Origin: Sorangiineae bacterium NIC37A_2
Lineage (GTDB): Bacteria > Myxococcota_A > Polyangia > Polyangiales > Polyangiaceae
Direction: 5' to 3'
NCBI GenBank assembly: GCA_002085155.1
Contig: NASX01000039.1
Location: 1 to 47,326 of the forward strand
DNA length: 47,326 nt
In this document: positions 19,199 through 28,086 of the stretch, one piece after another
How the letters are laid out: every line of letters starts with the position of its first letter
Numbering within the stretch: the first letter of the stretch is position 1
The notes under the pieces: model-generated
Database searches by the model: none
What the model was told of the DNA's origin: nothing
What the model saw: only the letters and a program-made list of their open reading frames with translations
Position numbers and translations under genes: made by a program

Positions 19199-20503
19199 AT
19201 GTCGGACCCGCTGCTGTTCACCTCGCCGCCGGACGAGGGAGGCTGGACTCGTCCGCGCGCCTTGTTTCTCCTGATCTCGGCGGCGCTTCTGATCCTGCTT
19301 TTGTTCAGCGTGCGTGAGGTGCTCTTGCCCTTCGCCCTCGCCATCACAATCGCCTACGTCTTGAATCCTCTCGTCGCCTGGGTCGAGCGGGTGCTCCGCT
19401 TCCCGAGAGGTCTCGCCGTAGCCTCGACGTACGTGGTCGTGCTTTGTCTCACGGTGCTCACGGTGCTCTGGATTTCTCCGCGCATTTACGCCGAAACCTT
19501 CCGCTTCGCGCGCGAGGCCCCGAGCATGATTCGTGAGCTCGCCGAGCGTCACGGTCCCGCCGTCGATCAGAAGGTGAACGAGTACCTCGGCTCACAAGTC
19601 CATCATCCTCCCCACGGCGCCGATCAGCCGGCCTTCGTTGTGCGCACCGCGCCGGATGGCTCACTGCACGTGGACGTGGGTCGAGGCGTCGAGGTCGTGC
19701 GCGATTCGGACACAAGGTTCCGCGTCAAGGCGCACGAGGTCGTTCCTCCCGGCGGGTTCCATTTGGCGGAGCTCGTCTCCCAGGGGCTCGAGGGGTTTGT
19801 CACCTACCTCGAGCGGAACGCCATCGAGGTCCTGAAGTTCGGGCGCGCGCTGGTGGGCGGCGCGGCGCGGGCGATCCTGCTCTTCTTCATGGTCCTGATG
19901 GTGGCGGGGTACCTGACCCACACGCGCCGTCAGATCTTTGCCTACTTTCAGGCGCTCGTGCCGCCGCGCTACCGGAGCGACTGGGATTTGCTGCTCCGCC
20001 GGGTCGATCGCGGTTTCTCCGGCGTGGTCCGGGGGCAGCTTGCTATCTGTGTGGTCAATGGCGTCCTCTCGGCGCTCGGCTTTTGGCTCTTCGGGCTCAA
20101 GTATTGGCCGGTGCTCGCGCTGCTGGCGGGGGTGCTCAGCATCATCCCGGTGTTCGGGGCCATCTTGAGCTCGATCCCTGCCGTGGCCATTGGCCTGACC
20201 CAGAGCCTGCCGACCGCCTTCTGGGTCCTGGCCTGGATCATTTTGATCCATCAGATCGAGGCCAACATCCTGAACCCGAAGATCATCGGCGCCGCGGCGA
20301 AAATCCACCCGGCCCTGGTGGTTTTCTCGCTCTTGGTCGGGGAGCATTATTTCGGACTCTGGGGAGCCCTCTTGGCCGTGCCGGTGCTCTCGCTTGTCCA
20401 GAGTGTTTTCAACCACTTCCGGTACGTGTGCCTGCCCGATTCCGGCCCCGACAGCATGTCCGCGGTCGAGCTGGCCCGGGTGACCCGGCGCCGGCTCGAC
20501 TGA
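19199..20503 (+). CDS. AI-2E/PerM-family membrane permease
   Basis: Polytopic inner-membrane protein of the AI-2E family exporter type (PerM/TqsA/YdiK). At 434 aa it shows early membrane segments (ALFLLISAALLILLLFSVRE, VLLPFALAITIAYVLNPLVA) and TYVVVLCLTVLTVLW. A large periplasmic segment follows, with conserved-looking DRGFSGVVRGQLAICVVNGV and the C-terminal series YWPVLALLAGVLSIIPVFGA. HPALVVFSLLVGEHYFGLWG and ALLAVPVLSL, typical of the family, lie near the end. The substrate is unknown: family members have been linked to autoinducer-2 export, antiporter or transport roles. The ATG at 19199 matches the expected N-terminus. The next gene starts 60 nt downstream. Confidence 0.88.
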   Translation: MSDPLLFTSPPDEGGWTRPRALFLLISAALLILLLFSVREVLLPFALAITIAYVLNPLVAWVERVLRFPRGLAVASTYVVVLCLTVLTVLWISPRIYAETFRFAREAPSMIRELAERHGPAVDQKVNEYLGSQVHHPPHGADQPAFVVRTAPDGSLHVDVGRGVEVVRDSDTRFRVKAHEVVPPGGFHLAELVSQGLEGFVTYLERNAIEVLKFGRALVGGAARAILLFFMVLMVAGYLTHTRRQIFAYFQALVPPRYRSDWDLLLRRVDRGFSGVVRGQLAICVVNGVLSALGFWLFGLKYWPVLALLAGVLSIIPVFGAILSSIPAVAIGLTQSLPTAFWVLAWIILIHQIEANILNPKIIGAAAKIHPALVVFSLLVGEHYFGLWGALLAVPVLSLVQSVFNHFRYVCLPDSGPDSMSAVELARVTRRRLD

Positions 20504-20563
20504 GCCCTGCTTCGTAGAATCGGGCCTCGACGGGGCAGGGGCCCGAAGCTATAGGCACGGGCC

Positions 20564-21526
20564 GTGGCCCGCGAAACGCGAAAATTGAAGCGCACCCAGG
20601 AGCGGAAGGATCAGCCCTCCGGCAAGGAAAAGCGCGCACAACTCACTCGACCCCTCGTTCAGTCCCAGCGCCCGGCCGCCGTCGACCCCTTCAGTCCCGA
20701 TGCGTGGCGCGCCACCTTGATTCGGGTGGGCCTGATTTTGGGCGGCCTCTGGATCGTCATCGGGCTCATCGCGCTCATGGCGCAGTCGAGCACGATTCGC
20801 TGGAGCGCGATCGGTGTCGGCGGCGCCCTCACGGTGACCGTGGCAGGTGTCTTGTTCTGGACCCTCAGCCGCGCCCGCAAGATGAAAGAAGTCGCGAGCA
20901 TCATGGCCTCGGCGACCTCGAGTGAAGAGCGCAAGGCGGCTCTCGAGAAGCTGAGTGAAGGGGCTGCCCGCGATCCGGCCAAGCTCTTCGCCAAGGCGCA
21001 GCTCGAGATGCAGGAGGACCCGAAAAAGGCCCTCGAGACCCTCGAACAGCTCGATCTCACGAAGCACAGCGGACAGGTCGCCGACGAAGCGCGCGGCCAG
21101 CGCGCGATGATCCACTTGATGCTCGGTCAGGTCAGCTTGGCGCGCCAGCTCGTCGACAACATCGATCTCAAGCGGTCTCAAGATCCGCGCTCGCGCACGA
21201 TGCTCTCGGCCGTTGCGGCGGAAGCCTGGGCGCGAACCGGTGACGTCGAGCGGGCGACCACCGCGCTCTCCGCCGTGGAAGCCCTCGAGGCAGCTCAGGG
21301 TGAACTCAAGCCCCAGGTGCTTCGGGCTCAGGCCTTCGTCGAAGCCCACGCGGGCAAGCTCAAAGAGCTCAAGCGGACGCTCAAGAGCATGTCCCAGATC
21401 GACATCCGCCTCTTGGGCGCGTTCCTGCAAGGCAAGACCCACCCGCTTCTGCAGAAGGAAGCCAAGCGTATGGTCGAGCAGAGCGGCGTGATCCCTCGCC
21501 GCATGCAAGTCCAGAGAATGCGCTAA
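20564..21526 (+). CDS. Two-TM protein with a helical-repeat domain
   Basis: A 320-residue protein with a very basic cytoplasmic N-terminus (MARETRKLKRTQERKDQPSG). Two adjacent membrane segments follow (LIRVGLILGGLWIVIGLIAL and IGVGGALTVTVAGVLFWTLS). The rest is an Ala/Leu-rich helical region with TPR-like spacing (LFAKAQLEMQEDPKKALETL, GQRAMIHLMLGQVSLARQLV, AEAWARTGDVERATTAL). The GTG at 20564 is the likely start; TAGGCA sits six bases before it. No catalytic motif is seen. It is probably a scaffold or assembly protein. A hairpin lies just past its stop, shared with the convergent FIST gene. Confidence 0.7.
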   Translation: MARETRKLKRTQERKDQPSGKEKRAQLTRPLVQSQRPAAVDPFSPDAWRATLIRVGLILGGLWIVIGLIALMAQSSTIRWSAIGVGGALTVTVAGVLFWTLSRARKMKEVASIMASATSSEERKAALEKLSEGAARDPAKLFAKAQLEMQEDPKKALETLEQLDLTKHSGQVADEARGQRAMIHLMLGQVSLARQLVDNIDLKRSQDPRSRTMLSAVAAEAWARTGDVERATTALSAVEALEAAQGELKPQVLRAQAFVEAHAGKLKELKRTLKSMSQIDIRLLGAFLQGKTHPLLQKEAKRMVEQSGVIPRRMQVQRMR

Positions 21527-21540
21527 CGATCTCCTGCCCT

Positions 21541-21566
21541 GCGGTGAACCTTCCTCAGTTCACCGC
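21541..21566. terminator. Hairpin between convergent genes
   Basis: GCGGTGAAC (21541-21549) and GTTCACCGC (21558-21566) enclose CTTCCTCA. It lacks a U-run, and its distal arm covers the last codons of the FIST gene. It is probably a shared, weak, bidirectional terminator. Confidence 0.4.
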
Positions 21567-22658
21567 GGAGAAGAGCGCGAGCACGCTCGCGTAGGTGTGC
21601 GCGGCGAGCTTCCCGTCAAAGGGGCTCAGCTCTGCTGAGCTCGAGAGACCGAGCAGGGGAACCGACGGGAAGCGATGCGCCACCTTGCGCACTTCGCTAT
21701 CGAGGGCGATGGGTGGCCTTCGGCGCGCGGCGGAAGCAAAGAAAAAGCCGAAGAGCGGGGCGTCCGTGCGCGCGGCTGAGCCGAGGGTTTGAAGGTGGCG
21801 GTCGAGATCGCTCCGCGCGGCTCCTCGATCCCGCACGGCGATTGCGACCCGTGCGCCGACAGGGAGCTCGGGATCGACGATGAGAGCGCCGCGTCCCGGA
21901 TCGACTCCGACGATGGGCCGCGCGATGATGACCCTGCCCTGGGGGCTGAGCGCTCGCTCCTCGGGGGCGACCGCGAGCAGGAGAAGGTCGGCCTCTTCCG
22001 GACGCAGGGCGATCTGCTGCAGCATTTCGAGAGCTCGTATCTCATCGAGCTCCATGAGAGCTCGTCCCTCGGCTCGGGTGACCCGGACGATCGGGGAGAT
22101 GAGTCGGCAGGCCGTCGAGGAGGCCACGCGCACCGGAAAATGGCGAGGAAATACGAGGGCAAGGGCGTCAGGGCGGAGGACGCGCCCCTCGGAGACGGCG
22201 GCGATGCGCCCCTGGGCTCGACAGCCGAAGAGGGGAGGCAATGGTGATTCTTTGGCGCGAGTCAGATCGCTCGCGAAGCGCGTTGCGTCTTCGTCCTCAC
22301 TGAGGAGCACGAGAGCAGTCTCACCGCGCTCGGCTCGTAGCTCTGCCAAGAGCTCTTCTGCGAGGTCAGGTCCAGCGTGAAGACGGTAGCGCGCGGGGGG
22401 CAAGACCATGCCCGCTGCGTTCGTGTCTGATGAGAGCTCTCCCTGTTCGGTCCAGGCGCCGTCGCTGCGCGCGACGATCCAGGTTCCAGGGGTTGAGGCG
22501 GCGAGTTCTTCGAGCGCCGCGCGGGTGAGCTCTGCTTCGGGGAGCGTGAGGAACACTAAGCCAAAGCCACCCGAAGGGAGGGCGGGGAGACGGCGGGCGA
22601 GGGTCCGAGGGTCGCTCGCACCCAGCCGCACCTGAAAGGTCCGGCAAGCTTGGCTCAT
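21555..22658 (-). CDS. FIST-domain sensory protein
   Basis: A 367-residue soluble protein with the two halves of a FIST sensor. The N-terminal FIST domain includes AGMVLPPARYRLHAGPDLAE and LFGCRAQGRIAAVSEGRVL, corresponding to the family's GCSS.GEI region. The C-terminal FIST_C domain begins RVTRAEGRALMELDEIRALE and ends DAPLFGFFFASAARRR and LLGLSSSAELSPFDG. FIST domains are thought to bind small ligands such as amino acids, usually next to signalling modules; here the protein stands alone with no fused output domain. I chose the ATG at 22658 (MSQACRTFQVRLGAS); an upstream in-frame start at 22724 adds residues without support. It is divergent from a PP2C phosphatase gene (22781), with 122 bases between the starts. 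Confidence 0.78.
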   Translation of the reverse strand: MSQACRTFQVRLGASDPRTLARRLPALPSGGFGLVFLTLPEAELTRAALEELAASTPGTWIVARSDGAWTEQGELSSDTNAAGMVLPPARYRLHAGPDLAEELLAELRAERGETALVLLSEDEDATRFASDLTRAKESPLPPLFGCRAQGRIAAVSEGRVLRPDALALVFPRHFPVRVASSTACRLISPIVRVTRAEGRALMELDEIRALEMLQQIALRPEEADLLLLAVAPEERALSPQGRVIIARPIVGVDPGRGALIVDPELPVGARVAIAVRDRGAARSDLDRHLQTLGSAARTDAPLFGFFFASAARRRPPIALDSEVRKVAHRFPSVPLLGLSSSAELSPFDGKLAAHTYASVLALFSAVN

Positions 22659-22780
22659 GGAAGGCTCGAATACGTCCGATCCAGATACCAGGCTTTGGGC
22701 CGCGGCCAGCCGGAAAACACCCAAAAGCGTTCGACACTTGCAAAGGTGGTACCTTCGAAGCTGTAATCAAACATTGCCAG

Positions 22781-23611
22781 ATGGCTGAATCGACCGTGAT
22801 CTTCGCTTCCTGTGCCGGCACCCACGTGGGGATGCGGCGCGAGACGAACGAGGACGCCTACTTGCTCGACGACGAGCTGGGGCTCTGGGTCGTCGCGGAC
22901 GGAATGGGCGGTCAGGCGGCCGGGGAAATTGCGAGCCAGCAGGCGGTCGAGACCGTGCACGAGATGGTGCGGGCGGCGCTGAGCGGCGCGCCCCGTCCTG
23001 GCCACCACCGGCACCTGCCGCTGCCTCTGCCCTCCAAGAATCTTTCGCGCGTCCTTGAATCGGCCGTGCAGGGCGCGACGTACATGGTGTTTGGGCTCGC
23101 CGAACAAGATCGGACGAAGACCGGAATGGGCACAACGCTCAGCGCGATGCTGCGCACCCCGACGGGCGCCATCCTGGCCCAGGTCGGCGACAGCCGGATC
23201 TACCGAGTCCGGGGCAGCATCGCCGAGCAGCTCACCGAAGACCATACGCTCATCAACTGGCAGCTCCAAAACGGCCTCATCACGGAGGAGGAGGCGAAAA
23301 CCTCCCGCCAGAAGAACGTCATCACCCGCGCCGTGGGCAATAAAGACTACGTCCAAGTGGACATTCTGGAGGTCGATGTGCAGCCCGGGGACGTCTACCT
23401 GCTCTGTAGCGACGGGCTGCATGGCTACCTGCAGCTCGCAGAAATTCCGGAAATTGTGGGGCGAGGGGGCGAAGAAGCCATCGCTGCTTTCATCGATCTG
23501 GCCAACAGTCGAGGCGGCAAGGACAACATCACTGTCGCGATCGTGAAGGCTCTCGGCGACGCGCAGGTGACGTCGAGCAGTGAGGTCCCGACCGAGCGCG
23601 GCCTCGATTGA
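22781..23611 (+). CDS. PP2C-family serine/threonine phosphatase (Stp1-like)
   Basis: Metal-dependent protein phosphatase that reverses Ser/Thr phosphorylation. Motifs in order are GMRRETNEDAYL, WVVADGMGGQAAGEIAS (metal-binding Asp and Gly pair), TGMGTTLSAML, AQVGDSRIYRVR, LLCSDGLHGYL and GGKDNITVAIV, which cover the metal ligands of the family. The length (276 aa) and ITRAVGNKDYVQVDI segment are typical of bacterial Stp1/PrpC enzymes. No Shine-Dalgarno is evident before the ATG at 22781. It is divergently arranged with the FIST gene and about 115 nt upstream of ddl. No eukaryotic-type kinase lies next to it, so its partner is elsewhere or is the atypical kinase at 27248. Confidence 0.93.
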   Translation: MAESTVIFASCAGTHVGMRRETNEDAYLLDDELGLWVVADGMGGQAAGEIASQQAVETVHEMVRAALSGAPRPGHHRHLPLPLPSKNLSRVLESAVQGATYMVFGLAEQDRTKTGMGTTLSAMLRTPTGAILAQVGDSRIYRVRGSIAEQLTEDHTLINWQLQNGLITEEEAKTSRQKNVITRAVGNKDYVQVDILEVDVQPGDVYLLCSDGLHGYLQLAEIPEIVGRGGEEAIAAFIDLANSRGGKDNITVAIVKALGDAQVTSSSEVPTERGLD

Positions 23612-23726
23612 TCGCACCTCCACCTACCGAACTTTCGCAACTTTTTTGCGTAAGACTTTCATAAACTGGTACCGGTCCCTCATGAGGTGACGCCGCGAGC
23701 GGCCGCCTCCCCCAGAGGAGACAAGC

Positions 23727-24803
23727 ATGGAACCGATTCGAGTGGGTGTTGTGATGGGCGGTACGTCGTCGGAGCGCGAGATCTCGCTCAGCTCCGGGGA
23801 CGCGGTGGCCGAGGCCCTCGAGCGGCGTGGCCACGACGTGGTGCGCATCGTCCTCGGCAATGGGGTTGATGCCCTCGACTCGCTGGCAGCGGCGGACATG
23901 GACGCGGCCTTTTTGGCGCTCCACGGTCGCCAGGGCGAAGACGGATGTGTCCAGGGGATCCTGGAGATGATCGGGGTGCCCTACACGGGGTCTGGCGTGC
24001 TCGCGAGCGCGCTCGCGATGGACAAGGTCAAGAGCAAGGAGCTCTTCCGCCTCCACAACATCGGCACGCCGCCCTACTACGTGATCCAGCGGGAACAGCT
24101 CGACGCGGGCGAGGAGCTCGAGTCGGTGCATGGTTCTTTCGGGTTCCCGGTGGTCGTGAAGCCGCGCCGGGAAGGGTCGAGCGTCGGTGTCTGCAAGGCG
24201 TCGAACATGAAGGAGCTCGCCATCGCTGTCGAAGAAGCGCTGCTCTACGATGAAAGTGTCCTCGTCGAGCGCTTCATCAAAGGTACGGAGGTCGCGGTTG
24301 CGCTCCTCGACGGTAAGGTCCTCGGCTCGATCGAGATCGTCCCGGACGGAGAGCTCTTCGATTTTGGCTCGAAGTATCGCTCTTCGAAGACCGAATACCA
24401 CCTCCCCGCGCGCATCAGCGAAGCCCGGCTCCACGGTATTTTCCACTTGGCGGAGCGCGCCGCGGAGGCACTCGACGTGCGCGGACCAGCTCGCGTCGAC
24501 ATGATCCTCACCGAGGGCATGAACGAGTACGTCCTCGAGCTCAATACGCTGCCCGGCATGACTGAGCGCAGCTTGTTCCCCCGGGTCGCAGCTTCCGCGG
24601 GTTATGACTTCGACAGCCTTTGTGAGCAGATCCTCGCGGGGGCCCGCCTCGACTCGGGGCTCAAGCTCGAGACAATCGGCCGTCGTGGTCTCGCGAGTGA
24701 GCCGAACATTTGGCAGGAGATCGAGTTCGAAGAGTCGGAGCTCGCTTGGATGCCGAGCTCGGGGCGGAGCAAGAGCGCAGAAGTCGGCCAGAAGGCGGGC
24801 TGA
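23727..24803 (+). CDS. ddl: D-alanine-D-alanine ligase
   Basis: ATP-grasp enzyme that joins two D-alanines for peptidoglycan precursors. The N-terminus RVGVVMGGTSSEREISLSSG is the signature. FLALHGRQGEDGCVQGILEM, YTGSGVLASALAMDKVKSKE, FPVVVKPRREGSSVGVCKAS (ATP-binding Lys) and LELNTLPGMTERSLFPRVAA (metal ligands) follow. AGAGGAGAC sits at good distance before the ATG. At 358 aa it has a C-terminal extension of about 35 residues after the family core. It lies outside any mur gene cluster, next to a PP2C phosphatase gene on the same strand. Confidence 0.94.
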   Translation: MEPIRVGVVMGGTSSEREISLSSGDAVAEALERRGHDVVRIVLGNGVDALDSLAAADMDAAFLALHGRQGEDGCVQGILEMIGVPYTGSGVLASALAMDKVKSKELFRLHNIGTPPYYVIQREQLDAGEELESVHGSFGFPVVVKPRREGSSVGVCKASNMKELAIAVEEALLYDESVLVERFIKGTEVAVALLDGKVLGSIEIVPDGELFDFGSKYRSSKTEYHLPARISEARLHGIFHLAERAAEALDVRGPARVDMILTEGMNEYVLELNTLPGMTERSLFPRVAASAGYDFDSLCEQILAGARLDSGLKLETIGRRGLASEPNIWQEIEFEESELAWMPSSGRSKSAEVGQKAG

Positions 24804-24889
24804 AGCGCAGGCCGGGCCCTCGGAAGGAGCGCCCGAGTGGTGCGCTCCAGAGCTGCGCTTTGGAGGCCTTGGGAGCGCGGCTTCGGCGC

Positions 24890-26179
24890 TCAGCGCCGCG
24901 TCGATGAGGCGAGAAGCGGCGGCAGGGCCGGAACGCTCAGGATCTGGCTGCGGGGCGGCTCGAGGCGAAACCGGCTCATGTAGCCGCTGAAGCGCTCGCG
25001 GATCGCCACGTCGGTGAGCCCGAAGGTCTCCGGGACGTAGTGGTTCTGGTGGCGGTCGACCTGGGGACCGGCCAAGAACTCCTGCATGGCGCTCTTGTGC
25101 TCGGCAGTCACGTTCAGGCCGAGCTCGCGGAAGGCGCGCTCGATGGTCCCGACGGGATCTTCTGTGAGGTCTTCGTAACGCACGTGCGCGAGGGTTCCCT
25201 TGGGGAAGTCGGCGATGGCTTTCTCGGCGCGAGCGATGCCGCTCTCGAAGCGAGACAGGACCCTCTCGCCCATTTGCTTCGGGTCGGTCACGCCGCGATG
25301 TTGGCGATTTGGCAGGGACATCTGGGCCGCGTAGGAGGCCACGGCGGCGGCCGGATCGCGGTGAGTCCAGATGACGCGAGCCGAGGGGAAGACTCGCCGC
25401 AGGCTGTCGAGGAACCAGAGGTGCTCCGGTGATTTCAGGACGTAAGAGCGGTCTTTGGAGCCGAGGGCCAGGATCTCGAGCAGCCGTCGATAGCGCTCGT
25501 AAGGGCCCGTCATGTCCCGCTCTTCGAGCCAGTTCCCGAAGGTCGGAGTCGGGAAGATGTAGTCGGCGTTCATGACCGCGTAGCTCGGCATGAACAGCAT
25601 CCAGCACTCCTCGAGAGAGGTCGGGGAGGTGTGGTGGATCCGGATCAGCTCCGGCGTGAAGATCTTGTAGATCAGGTAGCTGAGGAGTGCGTAACCGTAG
25701 CGCTTCGACCTATCGAGCAGCGACGGCTGCTGGGGGGCGATCGGTGTGAGCATTTCGTTGGTCCGAAGCCCGCGGCGCGCCGGATCTGTCGCGATCAGCC
25801 GTTGGACGAGTGACGTTCCCGTGCGAGGCAGACCGACCACGAAGATCGGGTCTTTGACCACGCCGAGCTCCCGGCCGGCTCTCAAGTATTGCTCGAGCTT
25901 CAGGCGCCCGACAGCCGCCGAGACCAAGATCGCCTTCCAGTGGATTCGGCCGAGGGGGGTGAACTCACCCTCACCTAGGTAGGTCATGGCCTCGTCGAAC
26001 TCCTCCCCGAGCAGGGGCCGGAGATCATCGGGGTGTCCCTTGAACTGCGCCAGGGCGGCGCGGGCGATGCTGTCCGGCTCGAGGCCGCCCCACCTGTCGC
26101 TTCGGCTCAACGGGCCAAGCGCATCACTCAGGAGGCGCACGGGCAGCGTATAGGAAAAGCGACGGACAGTGAGTTGCAC
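24890..26179 (-). CDS. Sulfotransferase-family protein
   Basis: PAPS-dependent sulfotransferase fold of the large Sulfotransfer_3 type. The 5'-phosphosulfate-binding loop is FVVGLPRTGTSLVQRLIATD, and the 3'-phosphate motif is RVFPSARVIWTHRDPAAAVA. SYVLKSPEHLWFLDSLRR, the usual central signature, is also clear. The acceptor is unknown; related proteins act on lipids, small molecules or glycans. The start is uncertain. I use GTG at 26179 (VQLTVRRFSYTLPVRLL), because residues before it (from a possible TTG at 26236) look non-conserved. It is convergent with ddl; the upstream neighbour is a divergent PP2C gene. The length (about 429 aa) fits the family. Confidence 0.85.
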   Translation of the reverse strand: MQLTVRRFSYTLPVRLLSDALGPLSRSDRWGGLEPDSIARAALAQFKGHPDDLRPLLGEEFDEAMTYLGEGEFTPLGRIHWKAILVSAAVGRLKLEQYLRAGRELGVVKDPIFVVGLPRTGTSLVQRLIATDPARRGLRTNEMLTPIAPQQPSLLDRSKRYGYALLSYLIYKIFTPELIRIHHTSPTSLEECWMLFMPSYAVMNADYIFPTPTFGNWLEERDMTGPYERYRRLLEILALGSKDRSYVLKSPEHLWFLDSLRRVFPSARVIWTHRDPAAAVASYAAQMSLPNRQHRGVTDPKQMGERVLSRFESGIARAEKAIADFPKGTLAHVRYEDLTEDPVGTIERAFRELGLNVTAEHKSAMQEFLAGPQVDRHQNHYVPETFGLTDVAIRERFSGYMSRFRLEPPRSQILSVPALPPLLASSTRR

Positions 26180-26300
26180 GGAGGAGACTTTGGGTAAGGT
26201 GGCGCGGGCATCCCATGTTCCCCCGCATGAGCGCAAGAGCGGAGGCCCAGGAAATGGCCGCTTTTTCGACCAAGTGCGAAAACTTCGGTAAGGTGAGGAT

Positions 26301-27206
26301 ATGGGTCAGAAGAACGCGCGAATCGCCTGGGGTATAGCGCCCCGCGCCCCGCGGCGTCCGAAGACCTTGGGTGGGCCGATCGGAGCTCCGCAGCAGAGGC
26401 TCGAGCCTCTCGCGTTTCTGAACCCCGGCGAGCCCATGCACGGAGTATTCCGAACCGACGGGCTCGAGTGCGCCTATTCGGTGGCTCCTTGTCCGATCGG
26501 CTCGGGGCCGAACGAGGACAGCGCGCTCATCGTCCCCTCGAAAAACGGGTGTTTTCTCGTGGTCGCCGACGGCGCGGGTGGACATCCCGAGGGCGAAAAA
26601 GCCTCCGCTCTTGCTGTCCTGGAGCTCAGGGAACGCCTCGCTTCTTTGGACGAGTCGCGATCTCCCCAGTCCATCATTATTGATGGTTTTGACGCGGCGA
26701 GCGATCGCATCGTCACGGGGACCCGTGGTGCGCTCACGACGCTCTTGGTGGTCCAGGTTGAGCTCCGCCCCCAGGGACTCCATTTCCGGTCCTTCCACGC
26801 GGGGGACTCGGCGGCCCTCGTCTTCTCGGCCCGCGGGCAGGTGCGTTTCAGCACCGTGATGCACTCACCGGTCGGTTACGCTGTCGAATCTGGCCTACTC
26901 GATCCGGACCTCGCCCTCCATCACGAGGACTTGAACCTCGTGACGAGCCTCGTCGGAGGCCCAGAAATGCGCCTCGAAATTGGGCCTTGGATGCTGCTCA
27001 AGCCGCGCGAGACGCTGCTCGTGGCGACGGATGGCCTGCTCGACAACGTGTACCGCAGGGAACTCGCGCAAGCAGCGCGCGGGAAGATCGAGCTGGCCGA
27101 AGAGCGGCTCCGCGCGCTCGTCAGGCGGCGCATGGTGGAGCCCGGCTCTCCGCTTCACAAGCCCGACGATTGTTCCTTCATGCTGCTTCGGGCCCGCTCG
27201 ACCTGA
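26301..27206 (+). CDS. PP2C-type phosphatase with N-terminal extension
   Basis: A second PP2C phosphatase, 301 aa, less similar to the Stp1 group. Metal-site motifs are GPNEDSALI, LVVADGAGGHPEGEKAS, TLLVVQVELRPQGLHF then FHAGDSAALVFSA, LLVATDGLLDNVYR and KPDDCSFML. The ATG at 26301 has AGGTGAGG upstream. That start gives an N-terminal extension of about 50 basic/Pro-rich residues (IAWGIAPRAPRRPKTLGG) before the catalytic core; ATG at 26436 would remove it. It is convergent with the atypical kinase gene at 27248 (41-nt gap), which makes a kinase/phosphatase pair plausible. Confidence 0.88.
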   Translation: MGQKNARIAWGIAPRAPRRPKTLGGPIGAPQQRLEPLAFLNPGEPMHGVFRTDGLECAYSVAPCPIGSGPNEDSALIVPSKNGCFLVVADGAGGHPEGEKASALAVLELRERLASLDESRSPQSIIIDGFDAASDRIVTGTRGALTTLLVVQVELRPQGLHFRSFHAGDSAALVFSARGQVRFSTVMHSPVGYAVESGLLDPDLALHHEDLNLVTSLVGGPEMRLEIGPWMLLKPRETLLVATDGLLDNVYRRELAQAARGKIELAEERLRALVRRRMVEPGSPLHKPDDCSFMLLRARST

Positions 27207-27247
27207 GCGGACCCGGGAAGTCTCGGACCGGAGCCGGCGGGGCGCCA

Positions 27248-27982
27248 TTAGTCCCAAGTGAGCTCTTCGAGGTGATCGCGAAGTTCCACGGCGCTCCGGA
27301 AGCGGCGCCTGAGCAAAGACTTCTTCAGGCCGCAGACGATGTGACGGATGACGTCCGGTTGTTTGGCGTAATGGCGAGCGCCGCCCGTCGCCGTGTACAG
27401 GATCTCGACGAGCCCGCGCACGTCGTCCTCCAGCTGCTCGGGGCGCGCCGCTTTCCACTGGAAAAAGTCGATGATCTTAACGTCGAAGCCGAGGCCGCGC
27501 CTTTGCACCATCACGTTTCCCGGGTGAAGGTCACAGTGGGACTCCTTTTGGTCGTGGATCATCGCCATGCCGCGGGCGAGCGCGTGCAGGAGGTGGAGCG
27601 CTTCGAAGGGAGTCAGGCGCTTCTGAGGCTGCTGGGCCAGAAACGTCGTGAGCACCTGGCCCTCGGCGTACTCTGAGACCAAAAACGTGACGGTCTGATC
27701 GAAGACGGTCATCCGCTCCTGGGTCACGTATTGGATCACGATCGGACAGTGCCGGAGCTTGTGGAGCTTCTTTGCGTAGAACTTCACCGCCTTGTCGCGG
27801 ACGTTGCGGTGCGGAAAGAAGAACTTCGCTGCGCGATCGACCCCGGTCAGGATTTCGCGCACGCGGTAGACCTCTGCCTCCCAACCGCTCCCGAGCTTCT
27901 CGATCACGCGGTACTTCCCGACCAGGGTCGTGCCGGGTTCAAAAGCGAAGCTCGTGATCCGCTGCGGTTTCTTAGTGGTCAT
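27248..27982 (-). CDS. Atypical serine/threonine-protein-kinase-like protein
   Basis: A compact (244 aa) eukaryotic-type kinase domain. The glycine loop is EKLGSGWEAEVYRVREILTG and the ATP lysine is in DRAAKFFFP. The catalytic loop reads SHCDLHPGNVMVQ (HRD becomes HCD; the Asp and Asn are kept), and the metal-binding motif reads IIDFFQW (DFG becomes DFF). The residue at the usual helix-C glutamate is Tyr (KFYAKKLHKLRHC). No activation loop of normal length is visible and the C-lobe is short. It therefore has the residues for phosphotransfer but lacks standard regulatory ones. No transmembrane or sensor domain is present. It is convergent with a PP2C gene. Confidence 0.8.
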   Translation of the reverse strand: MTTKKPQRITSFAFEPGTTLVGKYRVIEKLGSGWEAEVYRVREILTGVDRAAKFFFPHRNVRDKAVKFYAKKLHKLRHCPIVIQYVTQERMTVFDQTVTFLVSEYAEGQVLTTFLAQQPQKRLTPFEALHLLHALARGMAMIHDQKESHCDLHPGNVMVQRRGLGFDVKIIDFFQWKAARPEQLEDDVRGLVEILYTATGGARHYAKQPDVIRHIVCGLKKSLLRRRFRSAVELRDHLEELTWD

Positions 27983-28038
27983 GAAGAGAGCGACAGGTTC
28001 CGACGGACGGGGGCCTCGAGGCCAAGGGGGCCCAAAGA

Positions 28039-28061
28039 GGCGCTCCCGAAGCGGGAGCGCC
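28039..28061 (-). terminator. Terminator after tpx
   Basis: Near-perfect hairpin GGCGCTCCC (28039-28047) / GGGAGCGCC (28053-28061) around GAAGC, read on the minus strand after the tpx stop and followed by TCTTTGGG. The stem is strong but the U-tract short. Confidence 0.65.
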
Positions 28062-28086
28062 GAAGGTGCGCGTTTCGCTCAGATTT

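Noticed and set aside
23529-25607. 692-residue minus-strand frame over ddl and the sulfotransferase gene
   Set aside because: Arg/His-rich shadow of ddl and of the real minus-strand sulfotransferase in another frame; no domain.
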